Origin: ZC4RG20 sp963782445
GTDB lineage: Bacteria; Pseudomonadota; Gammaproteobacteria; Steroidobacterales; Rariloculaceae
Assembly (NCBI GenBank): GCA_963782445.1
Contig: CAWAJM010000002.1
Coordinates: 186,001-250,000 of the forward strand
Direction: 5' to 3'
DNA: 64,000 bases
Part shown: positions 51,168 to 61,084 of the stretch, piece by piece
How positions within the stretch are numbered: position 1 is the first letter of the stretch
Layout: each line of letters opens with the position of its first letter
The notes under the pieces: generated by a model
Told to the model about the DNA's origin: nothing
What the model saw: the letters and a program-made list of their open reading frames with translations, nothing else
The model's database searches: none
Translations under genes and position numbers: made by a program

Positions 51168-51301
51168 GCGCGGGCTTCGCGATGGGGGACGACGGCGAGA
51201 GGGACCGGCGCCTCAAGCGCAGCGCGTGGCTGTTGGGGCTATTCGCGGCCGCCTTCTACGTGGGCTTCATCCTCTGGATGGCGCTGCACGGCGTGGGCTA
51301 G
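51164..51301 (+). CDS. Small cytochrome-oxidase assembly/membrane protein
   Basis: 45 residues, starting in the coxA stop (ATGA overlap). A charged segment D-D-G-E-R-D-R-R-L-K-R-S is followed by one membrane helix W-L-L-G-L-F-A-A-A-F-Y-V-G-F-I-L-W-M. Its size, topology and position after subunit I match the small proteins annotated as cytochrome oxidase small assembly protein in proteobacteria, which usually precede ctaG. Here ctaG is absent and coxC comes next. Function is by position only. Confidence 0.7.
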   Translation: MSAGFAMGDDGERDRRLKRSAWLLGLFAAAFYVGFILWMALHGVG

Positions 51302-51346
51302 GGCAAGACAACTACGGTACACGAACGGAAATCGCGAACGAAAATC

Positions 51347-52213
51347 ATGGCTACCGCATCTGACCACTACTACGTGCCCCACGGCACCCACTGGCCGATC
51401 ATCGGTTCCGTCGGGCTGTTCTCGATCATGCTCGGCGTCGCGCTGTGGCTCAACGACCTGCACATCGGGACTTGGATCGCGGGCTTCGGCATATGCGTGC
51501 TCGCGGTCATGCTGTTCGGCTGGTTCGGCACCGTCATCTCGGAGAGCGAGCACGGCCTCTACAACGCGAAGGTCGATCAGTCGTTCCGCTACGGAATGGC
51601 CTGGTTCATCTTCTCCGAGGTCATGTTCTTCGGCGTGTTCTTCGGCGCGCTGTTCTACGCCCGCGTCCTGTCCGTGCCTTGGCTCGCCGGCGAAGGCAGC
51701 CGCTTCTTCACGCATCTGCTGCTGTGGCAGGGCTTCGAGAACACCTGGCCCTCGGCGGGCCCGGCTGCGGGCGCGGCGCCGCTCGAGGCCATGCCGGCCT
51801 GGGGCATCCCGGCGCTCAACACAGCCATTCTGCTCTCGAGCGGCGTCACGATCACCATCGCGCACCATATGCTGCGGGCCAACAAGCGCCTCGGCGTCAC
51901 GATCTGGCTCGGCGCGACCTTTCTGCTCGGCTTCCTGTTCCTCGCGATGCAGGCCCACGAGTACATCCACGCCTACACCGAGATGAACCTGCGTCTCAAT
52001 ACGGGCATCTACGGCACCACGTTCTTCATGCTGACGGGGTTCCACGGCCTACACGTGACGCTCGGCGCCATCATGCTCGTCGTGATTTGGCTGCGCGTGA
52101 TCCGCGGGCACTTCAAGCCCGATCATCACTTCGCGTTCGAAGCCGTCTCCTGGTACTGGCACTTCGTCGACGTGGTCTGGCTGGGCCTGTTCATCTTCGT
52201 CTACTGGCTCTGA
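51347..52213 (+). CDS. coxC: Cytochrome c oxidase subunit III
   Basis: 288 residues, seven hydrophobic helices. H-W-P-I-I-G-S near the start, F-I-F-S-E-V-M-F-F with the conserved Glu, N-T-A-I-L-L-S-S-G-V-T, A-M-Q-A-H-E-Y, G-F-H-G-L-H-V-T-L-G, and the C-terminal Y-W-H-F-V-D-V-V-W-L are all standard. It completes the three-subunit aa3-type core. A strong hairpin follows at 52263. Confidence 0.96.
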   Translation: MATASDHYYVPHGTHWPIIGSVGLFSIMLGVALWLNDLHIGTWIAGFGICVLAVMLFGWFGTVISESEHGLYNAKVDQSFRYGMAWFIFSEVMFFGVFFGALFYARVLSVPWLAGEGSRFFTHLLLWQGFENTWPSAGPAAGAAPLEAMPAWGIPALNTAILLSSGVTITIAHHMLRANKRLGVTIWLGATFLLGFLFLAMQAHEYIHAYTEMNLRLNTGIYGTTFFMLTGFHGLHVTLGAIMLVVIWLRVIRGHFKPDHHFAFEAVSWYWHFVDVVWLGLFIFVYWL

Positions 52214-52262
52214 GGCGGCGTCGCGGCCGCGGCACGGCAGTGCTGCCGGCCGCATGAACCGA

Positions 52263-52291
52263 GGCCCCCCGGCCGTCTGCGCCGGGGGGCC
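52263..52291 (+). terminator. Terminator-like hairpin after coxC
   Basis: GGCCCCCCGG (52263-52272) and CCGGGGGGCC (52282-52291) form a perfect 10-bp stem with a 9-base loop, 50 bases after coxC. The tail GTGATCGTTT is only weakly T-rich, but the stem is very stable and the next + strand gene is about 330 bases away. Confidence 0.6.
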
Positions 52292-52339
52292 GTGATCGTT
52301 TGCAGGCCGATTCCGGCCCGGCGTTAGGCGTGCGCGGCT

Positions 52340-52585
52340 TCAGTTGCCGGGCTGTGCCGGGGCTTCGGTCCCGCTCGGCGGGTTCGGCATGATGCCGTGG
52401 GGCTGGATGAGCCCGACGCGCCAGGCCACGAGCAGCAGCAGGAACAGCAGCACCGAGAGGCTGATGCGCACTGTGAGCGCCCGGGCGAGCGCCTTGGAAT
52501 CGCCCTTGGACTTCAACAGCATCGCGAGCGCGCTTCCGAGACTCGCCAGGATGGCGGCGAACAGTAGGATGACGATGAGACGCAC
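52340..52585 (-). CDS. Twin transmembrane protein (DUF2909-like)
   Basis: 81 residues with two membrane helices (about 4-23 and 42-60) separated by a basic loop K-S-K-G-D-S-K-A-L-A-R-A-L-T-V-R. The form M-R-L-I-V-I-L-L-F-A-A-I-L-A-S-L-G-S-A-L fits the twin-transmembrane family found in many oxidase clusters. It is encoded opposite to the cox genes between coxC and SURF1. Role unknown. Pro/Gly-rich C-terminus. Confidence 0.7.
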   Translation of the reverse strand: MRLIVILLFAAILASLGSALAMLLKSKGDSKALARALTVRISLSVLLFLLLLVAWRVGLIQPHGIMPNPPSGTEAPAQPGN

Positions 52586-52617
52586 GGAGGACTCCCGGTT
52601 CGGAGGGGCATTGTAAC

Positions 52618-53358
52618 TTGAGCGCGGCCCAGAGAAACACGCGAGCCAAACAGTGGCTCGGCATCGTGCTGCTCGTCATCGTCGGCGTTGTCTGTGCGCG
52701 GCTCGGCCTTTGGCAAGTGCACCGGGCCGCGGAGAGCCGCACGATCATCGCGAGCTTCGCGGCCGCAGAATCCGCAGCTCCGCTAACGGCCCTGCCCGAG
52801 CACGCGAGCCAGGCCGTCCGTTATCGGCGCGTTCGGCTCCAAGGCCACTATGTTCCGCGGCGTCAGTTCCTCGTCGATAACATCGTCCGGCAGAGCCGCG
52901 TCGGGTACTACGTGCTGACGCCGTTCGAGCCCGACCACGGCCGCCGCTGGGTCATCGTGAACCGCGGCTGGGTGCCGGCGGGCATGGACCGCTCGGTCCG
53001 CCCCGACGTACGCGTCGACGCCGACGAGCGCACGATCGTCGGCCGGCTCGCGAATTTGCCGGCGCCCGGGCTCAGGCTCGGGAAACCCGCGCCGGACAAT
53101 GCAAACGATCCGCTTCCGGTGTTGTCATACCCGTCGATGGCCGATCTCGAGGGCCGCGTCGGCCGCGAACTCTTCGGCTATCAATTGCAGCTCGACGCCG
53201 ATCTCCCCGATGGCTTCGAGCGCATGTGGAGCGCGCCGGTCGTCATGTCGCCGGCCCGGCACTGGGGTTACGTCGGCCAGTGGTGGGCATTCGCTGCGCT
53301 CTCATTCGGGATCGCCGTCGCCCTCGTGCTGCGCGAGGCGGGCTGGAGAAAACGTTGA
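52618..53358 (+). CDS. SURF1-family oxidase assembly protein
   Basis: 246 residues from a TTG start at 52618. Two membrane helices (about 14-31 and 220-238) flank a periplasmic domain, the SURF1 layout. Motifs: L-G-L-W-Q-V-H-R near the first helix, V-R-L-Q-G-H-Y, V-I-V-N-R-G-W-V-P, and the C-terminal H-W-G-Y-V-G-Q-W-W-A-F. SURF1 proteins help insert heme A into subunit I. The divergent DUF2909 gene starts 33 bases away. Confidence 0.92.
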   Translation: MSAAQRNTRAKQWLGIVLLVIVGVVCARLGLWQVHRAAESRTIIASFAAAESAAPLTALPEHASQAVRYRRVRLQGHYVPRRQFLVDNIVRQSRVGYYVLTPFEPDHGRRWVIVNRGWVPAGMDRSVRPDVRVDADERTIVGRLANLPAPGLRLGKPAPDNANDPLPVLSYPSMADLEGRVGRELFGYQLQLDADLPDGFERMWSAPVVMSPARHWGYVGQWWAFAALSFGIAVALVLREAGWRKR

Positions 53359-53945
53359 AGCGACTATTGAGAATCGAGCTGCTGCTCGTGGCGTTGGCCA
53401 CGTTCGGGCCGCTGCTCGCGGCCTATTGGCTCTACCACGGCGGCTACTTGGCCGGCCTGCCCCGCACCAAGAACCCGGAGCGGCACATCTTCGAGCCGCC
53501 CGTGCCGCTGCCGCCCGTCGCGGCCGTGGCCGGCGGCCGCGCCGTCGACAATGCCTGGTCCGGCAATACCTGGTCGCTGGTCTATGCGCGCACCTCCCGC
53601 TGCGACGACGCTTGTGTGAAGGACCTCGTGCACTTGTTGCAGGTCCATCTCTCGCTCGGCGCGGACAAGAACCGCTTCCAGCGCGTATACCTGGCGCCCG
53701 AGCCCGACCCGCGCATCCTCAAGGACGACACGCTTCTCGCCGGGCAGTTCGACGGTCCGCAGGGCGAAGCGCTGCTCGAGCGGCTGCGATCCGCCGATGA
53801 GTCGAGCCAAGGCAGCCTCGGCACCGGCCGCATCTACGTCGTCGACCCGCATGGGCTGCTCGTCCTCGCTTATCCTGGCAATGCCGACCAGGCGGGATTG
53901 CGCAAGGACCTGGAGCGACTGCTCGGAACGTCGAGGAGCAGCTGA
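53355..53945 (+). CDS. Membrane-anchored SCO1/SenC-like protein
   Basis: 196 residues from a TTG that overlaps the SURF1 stop (TTGA). One N-terminal membrane helix (about 7-27) precedes a periplasmic thioredoxin-like domain. S-R-C-D-D-A-C-V-K-D-L supplies a CxxxC pair in the position of the SCO copper site, and I-Y-V-V-D-P-H-G-L-L-V-L-A-Y matches the late thioredoxin strand. Overall similarity to classical SCO is low. The role is probably oxidase copper-site assembly, inferred from motif and place. Confidence 0.75.
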   Translation: MKRLLRIELLLVALATFGPLLAAYWLYHGGYLAGLPRTKNPERHIFEPPVPLPPVAAVAGGRAVDNAWSGNTWSLVYARTSRCDDACVKDLVHLLQVHLSLGADKNRFQRVYLAPEPDPRILKDDTLLAGQFDGPQGEALLERLRSADESSQGSLGTGRIYVVDPHGLLVLAYPGNADQAGLRKDLERLLGTSRSS

Positions 53946-54910
53946 TGTACAACACCTTCGTTTGGCTGGCCCGCATCGGAGCCGTGTTCGCGCTGCTCGT
54001 CGTGACGGTCGGCGCCTGGGTGCGGCTGTCGGACGCCGGGCTCGGATGTCCGGACTGGCCGGGCTGCTACGGACGCGCCGTCGTGACTCAGGCCATGGCG
54101 GCCGAGAAGGGGCTCGGTAGCGAGTATGGGCGGCCCGTGCAGGTCGCCAAGGCGTGGAAAGAGATGTTCCACCGCTATCTCGCGGGCACGCTGGGCCTTA
54201 TCTGCCTGGCCCTGGCCGCCATCGGCATCGCGAACCGCAAGGACCCGCGCCAGCCCTGGAAGATTCCGATCGTGCTCGTCGGCCTGGTGATCGTGCAGGC
54301 CCTGCTGGGGATGTGGACCGTCACGCTGCTGCTCAAGCCGACCATCGTCGTGGGTCACCTGCTAGGCGGGTTAGCGACCCTGTCCCTGCTGTTCTGGCTC
54401 GCGCGGGGCCGCGTCGAGCGGCTCGCGGCGACGCCGGCCCTGCGCGTGCTCGCCGTCGTCGCCACCGTGGCCCTGGTCCTGCAGATCGCGCTCGGCGGCT
54501 GGACGAGCTCGAACTACGCCGCCGTCGCCTGCCCCGATTTCCCGACTTGCCAGACCCAGTGGTGGCCCGCCATTGCGGACTTCAGGCATGCCTTCGTGCT
54601 CTGGCACCCGGTCGGCATCGATTATCAGGGGGGCGTCCTGGATCACCCGGCGCGCGTCGCCATCCACTTCACGCACCGGCTCGGGGCCCTCGTGGCCGCG
54701 ACGCTGCTGCTGGCCTTCGCGGGCGCTCTAGCCTGGCGCAGCCGGTCCCGGGCCGCGGGGACGCTCGTCGGCGCGGCCGTCGTGCTGCAGCTCGCGATCG
54801 GCATCAGTATGGTAGTCCTCGGTATTCCGCTGCCGGTCGCGGTCGCGCACAATGGGGGGGCCGCATTGCTGCTGCTCTCGGTGCTCAATGCTCACAAGAG
54901 AATTTGGTAA
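53945..54910 (+). CDS. ctaA: Heme A synthase (COX15/CtaA family)
   Basis: 321 residues with eight hydrophobic helices in two four-helix repeats. G-A-W-V-R-L-S-D-A-G-L-G-C-P-D-W-P at the first helix, the heme-ligand His in M-F-H-R-Y-L-A-G, I-H-F-T-H-R-L-G-A-L-V-A in the second repeat and V-A-H-N-G-G-A-A are typical. It oxidises heme O to heme A. The ATG shares a base with the upstream TGA. It is followed, with overlap, by the heme O synthase gene. Confidence 0.95.
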   Translation: MYNTFVWLARIGAVFALLVVTVGAWVRLSDAGLGCPDWPGCYGRAVVTQAMAAEKGLGSEYGRPVQVAKAWKEMFHRYLAGTLGLICLALAAIGIANRKDPRQPWKIPIVLVGLVIVQALLGMWTVTLLLKPTIVVGHLLGGLATLSLLFWLARGRVERLAATPALRVLAVVATVALVLQIALGGWTSSNYAAVACPDFPTCQTQWWPAIADFRHAFVLWHPVGIDYQGGVLDHPARVAIHFTHRLGALVAATLLLAFAGALAWRSRSRAAGTLVGAAVVLQLAIGISMVVLGIPLPVAVAHNGGAALLLLSVLNAHKRIW

Positions 54911-55805
54911 TACCGGCGGGCAGACGGCCGCCGCGGGTTGGCGCGACTACTATGCGCTGACGAAGCCGCGCGTCGTGCAGCTGCTCGTGTTCACGGCCGT
55001 CGTCGGCATGTTCCTCGCGACGCCGGGCATGGTGCCGTGGACGGCGCTCGTGTTCGGGAGCCTCGGTATCGGCCTCGCGGCGGCCTCCGGCGCCGCCGTC
55101 AATCACGTGCTGGACCAGCGCGCCGACGCGGCCATGGCGCGCACGCGGCGCCGGCCGCTGCCTTCCGGGCGCGTCAACGAGCGTGATGCGCTCGCTTTCG
55201 CGCTGGGCCTCGGGCTTGCGGGCCTCGCGATCCTGACCCTGTGGGTCAATGCGCTGACGGCCGCGCTGACGTTCGCCTCGCTCATCGGCTACGCCGTGAT
55301 CTACACCGTGTTCCTCAAGCGCGCGACGCCGCAGAACATCGTGATCGGCGGCGCGGCCGGCGCGGCCCCGCCGGTCCTCGGTTGGACCGCCGTCACAGGC
55401 CACGTCGACGGCAGCGCGCTGCTGCTTCTATTGATCATCTTCACGTGGACGCCCCCGCACTTCTGGGCACTGGCCATTGCCCGCAAAGGCGATTACGAGA
55501 AGGCCGAGATCCCGATGCTGCCGGTCACGCATGGGGAGGCGCTGACCCGCAGCTTCGTCCTCTATTACACGATCCTGCTCATCGTCGTCTCGTTGCTGCC
55601 CTACCTGACGGGCATGAGCGGCGTGCTGTATCTGCTCGGCGCCTCGGCGCTCGGGGCCGGCTTCCTGGGCTACGCCATCAAGCTCAAGTTCCGCCCGCAG
55701 GCCGGCACGGCCATGAAGACCTTTACCTACTCGATCAGCTACCTCATGGCGCTGTTCACGTTCCTGCTCGTCGACCATTACATTCCGTTGATCTGGCCGC
55801 TTTAG
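54888..55805 (+). CDS. ctaB: Protoheme IX farnesyltransferase (heme O synthase)
   Basis: 305 residues from ATG 54888, overlapping ctaA by 23 bases. A UbiA-superfamily membrane prenyltransferase with Y-A-L-T-K-P-R-V-V-Q-L-L-V-F, first Asp-rich motif N-H-V-L-D-Q-R-A-D-A-A-M, T-R-R-R-P-L-P-S-G-R-V, and H-F-W-A-L-A-I-A-R-K-G-D-Y. It converts heme B to heme O for CtaA. Also named CyoE or COX10. Confidence 0.95.
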   Translation: MLTREFGNTGGQTAAAGWRDYYALTKPRVVQLLVFTAVVGMFLATPGMVPWTALVFGSLGIGLAAASGAAVNHVLDQRADAAMARTRRRPLPSGRVNERDALAFALGLGLAGLAILTLWVNALTAALTFASLIGYAVIYTVFLKRATPQNIVIGGAAGAAPPVLGWTAVTGHVDGSALLLLLIIFTWTPPHFWALAIARKGDYEKAEIPMLPVTHGEALTRSFVLYYTILLIVVSLLPYLTGMSGVLYLLGASALGAGFLGYAIKLKFRPQAGTAMKTFTYSISYLMALFTFLLVDHYIPLIWPL

Positions 55806-55885
55806 GAGCCCGTCGGAGCCATGATGCGCCTACCGCGGCCGCCTCACGCCGGCCTCTTCCAGTCATGGCCGGAACGCCGCTCGCG

Positions 55886-58051
<2,166 letters not shown>

Positions 58052-58064
58052 ATAGGGAGTCCGG

Positions 58065-58190
58065 ATTCGTTGCTTCGGAGGCGCGCTGTCGGGGCCGCCG
58101 TGAACCCTTCTCTGGGGGGCTCGTGGGGGGCTCGCTGGGCGCCTTCCGTGGCGCCCAGCGTCCCGACAGCACGCCCCTGAAGCGACGAAT
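58065..58190. repeat. Palindromic intergenic element (copy 5 of the shared-core family)
   Basis: Arms 58065-58094 (ATTCGTTGCTTCGGAGGCGC...) and 58161-58190 match as inverted repeats at about 25 of 30 positions. The core reads CCGCCGTGAACCCTTCTCTG, GGGGGCTCG with a short duplication of GGGGGGCTCG, and the GGGCGCC/GGCGCCC hairpin around TTCCGT. It starts 14 bases after the uvrD stop. The 276-base gap to trkA contains only this element and the heptamer repeat. Confidence 0.85.
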
Positions 58191-58291
58191 GCGGACGCAT
58201 TTGTTTGATGTCGGGGCCGAGAGGGTGCAGCCTGTGATTCGCGCGGGCAGGCGGATCGGGATCTCACCCTTCGTTGGCCGCGACTCCGTGC

Positions 58292-58319
58292 GCGATAGGC
58301 GATAGGCGATAGGCGATAG
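58292..58319 (+). repeat. Four tandem GCGATAG heptamers upstream of trkA
   Basis: Four perfect head-to-tail copies of the 7-base unit GCGATAG end nine bases before the trkA start codon, followed by a partial GCGG. No ribosome binding site is recognisable between the repeat and the ATG. Slippage would alter the distance between any upstream promoter and the gene in 7-base steps. Confidence 0.9.
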
Positions 58320-58327
58320 GCGGTGGC

Positions 58328-59704
58328 ATGAAGATTCTCATTCTCGGGGCGGGGCAGGTCGGGACGACGGCGGCTTACAGTCTCGCCAGGGAGGAGGCCA
58401 ACGAGGTGACGATCGTCGACCGCAATCCCGACTCGCTGCGCGAGTTGCAGGATCGGCTCGACGTGAGGACCGTGGTCGGCAACGCGGCGTACCCGGAAGT
58501 GCTCGAGCGGGCCGGAGCCCAGGATGCGGACATGATCATCGCGCTGACGGACAGCGACGAGATCAACATGCTGGCCTGTCAGATCGCCTACACGCTGTTC
58601 CGCACGCCCACGAAGATCGCGCGCATTCGCGCCAGCGAGTACACCGGGCGCGCCGAGCTCTTCGGGGCCGATTGCATGTCGGTCGATGTGACCGTGAGTC
58701 CCGAGTCGCTCGTCACCGAATACATCGAGCAGCTGATCCGCTACCCGGGCGCGCTGCAGGTATTGGAATTCGCCGACGGCCGCGTGCGGCTGGTGGCCGC
58801 GCGGGCGCATCGCGGCGGGGCGCTCGTGGGGCATCCCTTGCGCGAGCTCGGCACGCACATCCCGAACGTCGAGACCCGCGTGGTCGCGATTTATCGCGGG
58901 GGCCGCGGGGTCATTCCCGACGGCGACACGGTCGTCGAGGAAGGCGACGAGGTGTTCTTCATCGCGGCGCGCAAGGACATTCGCACGGTCTTGAGCGAGA
59001 TGCGCAAGCTCGACGAGCCCGTACGCCGCGTCGTGATTGCGGGCGGCGGAAATATCGGCCTACGGCTCGCGAAAGCGCTCGAGTCGACGAACAACGTCAA
59101 GGTCATCGAGCGCGGGTGGGAACGGGCCCGCGAGATTTCCGAGCAGCTCAACAAGGCCATCGTGCTGCACGGCGACGCGGCCGACGAAGAGCTGCTGCTC
59201 GAGGAGAACATCGACAGCGCCAACGTCTTCGTCGCCGTCACGAACGCGGAGGAGGCCAACATCCTCTCGGCCATGCTTGCCAAGCGGCTCGGCGCCCATA
59301 AGGTCATGGCGCTCATCAACAAGATCGCCTATGCCGAGCTCGTCGAGGCCGGCACGATCGACATCGCAATCTCGCCGCAGCAGGTGACGCTCGGCACTCT
59401 GCTCGCCCACGTCCGCCGAGGCAACGTCGTCAAGGTGCATTCGCTGCGCCGCGGCGCAGCGGAGGCCATCGAGGCCGTCGCGCACGGCGATGCGCGCGAG
59501 TCCAAGGTGGTGGGCCGGGCCATCGACGAGATCCGCCTGCCGCGCGGCGCGACGATCAACGCGATCGTACGCGGCGACGATGTCGTCATGGCCCACCGCG
59601 ATACGGTCATTCAGGCCGACGACCATGTGATTTTGTTCATGGCGGACCGTCGGCAAATCGACGAGGTCGAACGCCTGTTCGAGGTCGGGGTTACGTTCGT
59701 CTGA
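58328..59704 (+). CDS. trkA: Trk potassium uptake system peripheral NAD-binding protein
   Basis: 458 residues, two tandem RCK units. Each has a dinucleotide-binding N part, I-L-G-A-G-Q-V-G-T-T-A at 4-14 and I-A-G-G-G-N-I-G-L-R-L at about 236-246, and a C part (R-E-L-G-T-H-I-P-N-V-E-T-R-V-V-A-I-Y and L-P-R-G-A-T-I-N-A-I-V-R-G). It gates the TrkH/TrkG membrane channel, which is not in this window. GTG and TTG alternatives are unnecessary; the ATG matches homologs. Confidence 0.96.
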   Translation: MKILILGAGQVGTTAAYSLAREEANEVTIVDRNPDSLRELQDRLDVRTVVGNAAYPEVLERAGAQDADMIIALTDSDEINMLACQIAYTLFRTPTKIARIRASEYTGRAELFGADCMSVDVTVSPESLVTEYIEQLIRYPGALQVLEFADGRVRLVAARAHRGGALVGHPLRELGTHIPNVETRVVAIYRGGRGVIPDGDTVVEEGDEVFFIAARKDIRTVLSEMRKLDEPVRRVVIAGGGNIGLRLAKALESTNNVKVIERGWERAREISEQLNKAIVLHGDAADEELLLEENIDSANVFVAVTNAEEANILSAMLAKRLGAHKVMALINKIAYAELVEAGTIDIAISPQQVTLGTLLAHVRRGNVVKVHSLRRGAAEAIEAVAHGDARESKVVGRAIDEIRLPRGATINAIVRGDDVVMAHRDTVIQADDHVILFMADRRQIDEVERLFEVGVTFV

Positions 59705-59708
59705 AGCC

Positions 59709-60026
59709 ATGGCGGACATGACGGCCAACCTCGAGGCGTTGATCGAAGCGGGCAGGGACGACAAGGCCCTGCGGCTCGCGCTGGGTACGCGCTACGAGGC
59801 GGCCGGCGACCTCGAGAAGGCGGCAGAGCACGCCGAGGCCGCGGTCGGGATGGACGCCGATTATTCGGCCGCCTGGCGGCTTTTGGGCCGCGTCCGCGGA
59901 GCAGCCGGCAAGACCGAGGCCGCCGCGGAGGCCTATCGAAAGGGCATCGACGCGGCCGAGCGCCGCGGCGACCAGCAGGCCGCGAAGGAGATGCGCGTCT
60001 TTCTGAGGCGGCTCGAGCGCGGCTGA
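59709..60026 (+). CDS. Small tetratricopeptide-repeat protein
   Basis: 105 residues, entirely helical in character. Two to three TPR-like motifs: A-L-R-L-A-L-G-T-R-Y-E-A-A-G-D-L-E-K-A, A-W-R-L-L-G-R-V-R-G-A-A-G-K-T-E-A-A, and A-Y-R-K-G-I-D-A-A-E-R-R-G-D-Q-Q-A-A. No signal peptide. It starts 5 bases after trkA and is probably cotranscribed. Partner unknown. Confidence 0.75.
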   Translation: MADMTANLEALIEAGRDDKALRLALGTRYEAAGDLEKAAEHAEAAVGMDADYSAAWRLLGRVRGAAGKTEAAAEAYRKGIDAAERRGDQQAAKEMRVFLRRLERG

Positions 60027-60304
60027 ACTGCGGATCGGCTTCATAGGCATGCCCGTCACTTCCCACACATAACCCGTGCAGTTGGGCGCATTGAGGGGGT
60101 AGATAGCTCGAGTAGACCGGATATCGTCCACTTTTGCGTCGTTATGGCCCACATCTATGCTGTTTATGCCGGAGTGGTAAAAATGGGCCAATCTGAGCCC
60201 GAATTTTTCCCGGACCCAGGCCCCTCGGCTGGCGGAATCCGGGCATGGGCCCTTGCACCCCCTGCCCGCTGCCCTCAAAGTACGGAGCGAGAGGCGCCGA
60301 GATC
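60027..60304. other. Non-coding stretch of lower GC, possibly a decayed gene or mobile fragment
   Basis: The stretch from about 60040 to 60290 is visibly less GC-rich than its surroundings (for example TGCTGTTTATGCCGGAGTGG and GGTAAAAATGGGCC). It holds only short frames. A minus-strand frame contains H-F-Y-H-S-G-I-N-S-I-D-V-G-H-N-D-A-K and continues antisense through the TPR gene. I cannot assign either strand to a family. Confidence 0.4.
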
Positions 60305-60748
60305 ATGATCGGTCTGCTGCAGCGCGTGAGCCGGGCCGAGGTCCGCGTGGAGGGCCGCGGTATCGCGGCGATCGGGCCCGGTCTGCTCGTGCTTGTCGGT
60401 GTCGAACGCGGCGACGATGAGCGGGCGGCGAAACGACTTGCCGAAAGACTGGTCCAATACCGAGTGTTCGCGGACGAGGCGGGGAGAATGAACCTGGACG
60501 TGCGCGAGATCGAAGGGGCCGTGCTGCTCGTGCCGCAATTTACACTCGCGGCGGACACGCGCAAGGGCAATCGGCCCGGCTTCTCGCGGGCCGCGGAACC
60601 TGCCCTCGGACGGCGCCTGTTCGACAGGCTCGCGGACGACGTGCGGGCTGCAGGGGTTGCGACCGCCACGGGACGTTTCGGTGCGACGATGAGCGTGTCG
60701 CTCTCGAACGAGGGGCCGGTGACGTTCTTGCTTCGTGTGGAACCGTAG
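60305..60748 (+). CDS. dtd: D-aminoacyl-tRNA deacylase
   Basis: 147 residues. Starts M-I-G-L-L-Q-R-V-S-R-A. The active-site S-Q-x-P-like position reads L-V-P-Q-F-T-L-A-A-D, and the C-terminal G-R-F-G-A-T-M-S-V-S-L-S-N-E-G-P-V-T holds the Gly-cisPro-like NxGP motif that excludes L-amino acids. It removes D-Tyr and other D-residues mis-attached to tRNA. GAGAGG precedes the ATG at a long spacing. Confidence 0.95.
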   Translation: MIGLLQRVSRAEVRVEGRGIAAIGPGLLVLVGVERGDDERAAKRLAERLVQYRVFADEAGRMNLDVREIEGAVLLVPQFTLAADTRKGNRPGFSRAAEPALGRRLFDRLADDVRAAGVATATGRFGATMSVSLSNEGPVTFLLRVEP

Positions 60749-60812
60749 GCTTGACGATCCGAGCAAGCGGTTTGGCGTATCATTAGGAACTTTGACTTTT
60801 CTGGAGGTCGCG

Positions 60813-61055
60813 ATGGGACTCGGCGGAATTAGCATCTGGCAGCTCCTGATCATATTGGCGATCGTGGTCATGGTGTTCGGCACCAAGCGCCTCAAGTCGA
60901 TCGGCGGCGATCTGGGCGGCGCGCTCAAGAGCTTTCGAAAGGCCATGGAGCAGGAGGACGACAACGACACGACCTCTGCGGCGGCGAAACGCCTCGAGAC
61001 CGGCGCTCCGGACGCGGAGTTCGCTGAGCAGAAGGATAAGACCTCGCACGGCTGA
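60813..61055 (+). CDS. tatA: Sec-independent protein translocase subunit TatA
   Basis: 80 residues. A single N-terminal membrane helix S-I-W-Q-L-L-I-I-L-A-I-V-V-M-V-F, the hinge F-G-T-K-R-L, an amphipathic helix I-G-G-D-L-G-G-A-L-K-S-F-R-K-A-M and a charged tail. GGAGG lies six bases before the ATG. TatA oligomerises to form the folded-protein passage. First gene of tatABC. Confidence 0.95.
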   Translation: MGLGGISIWQLLIILAIVVMVFGTKRLKSIGGDLGGALKSFRKAMEQEDDNDTTSAAAKRLETGAPDAEFAEQKDKTSHG

Positions 61056-61084
61056 GCGTTTAGGTCCGTCTTCGGAGTCGTCGG

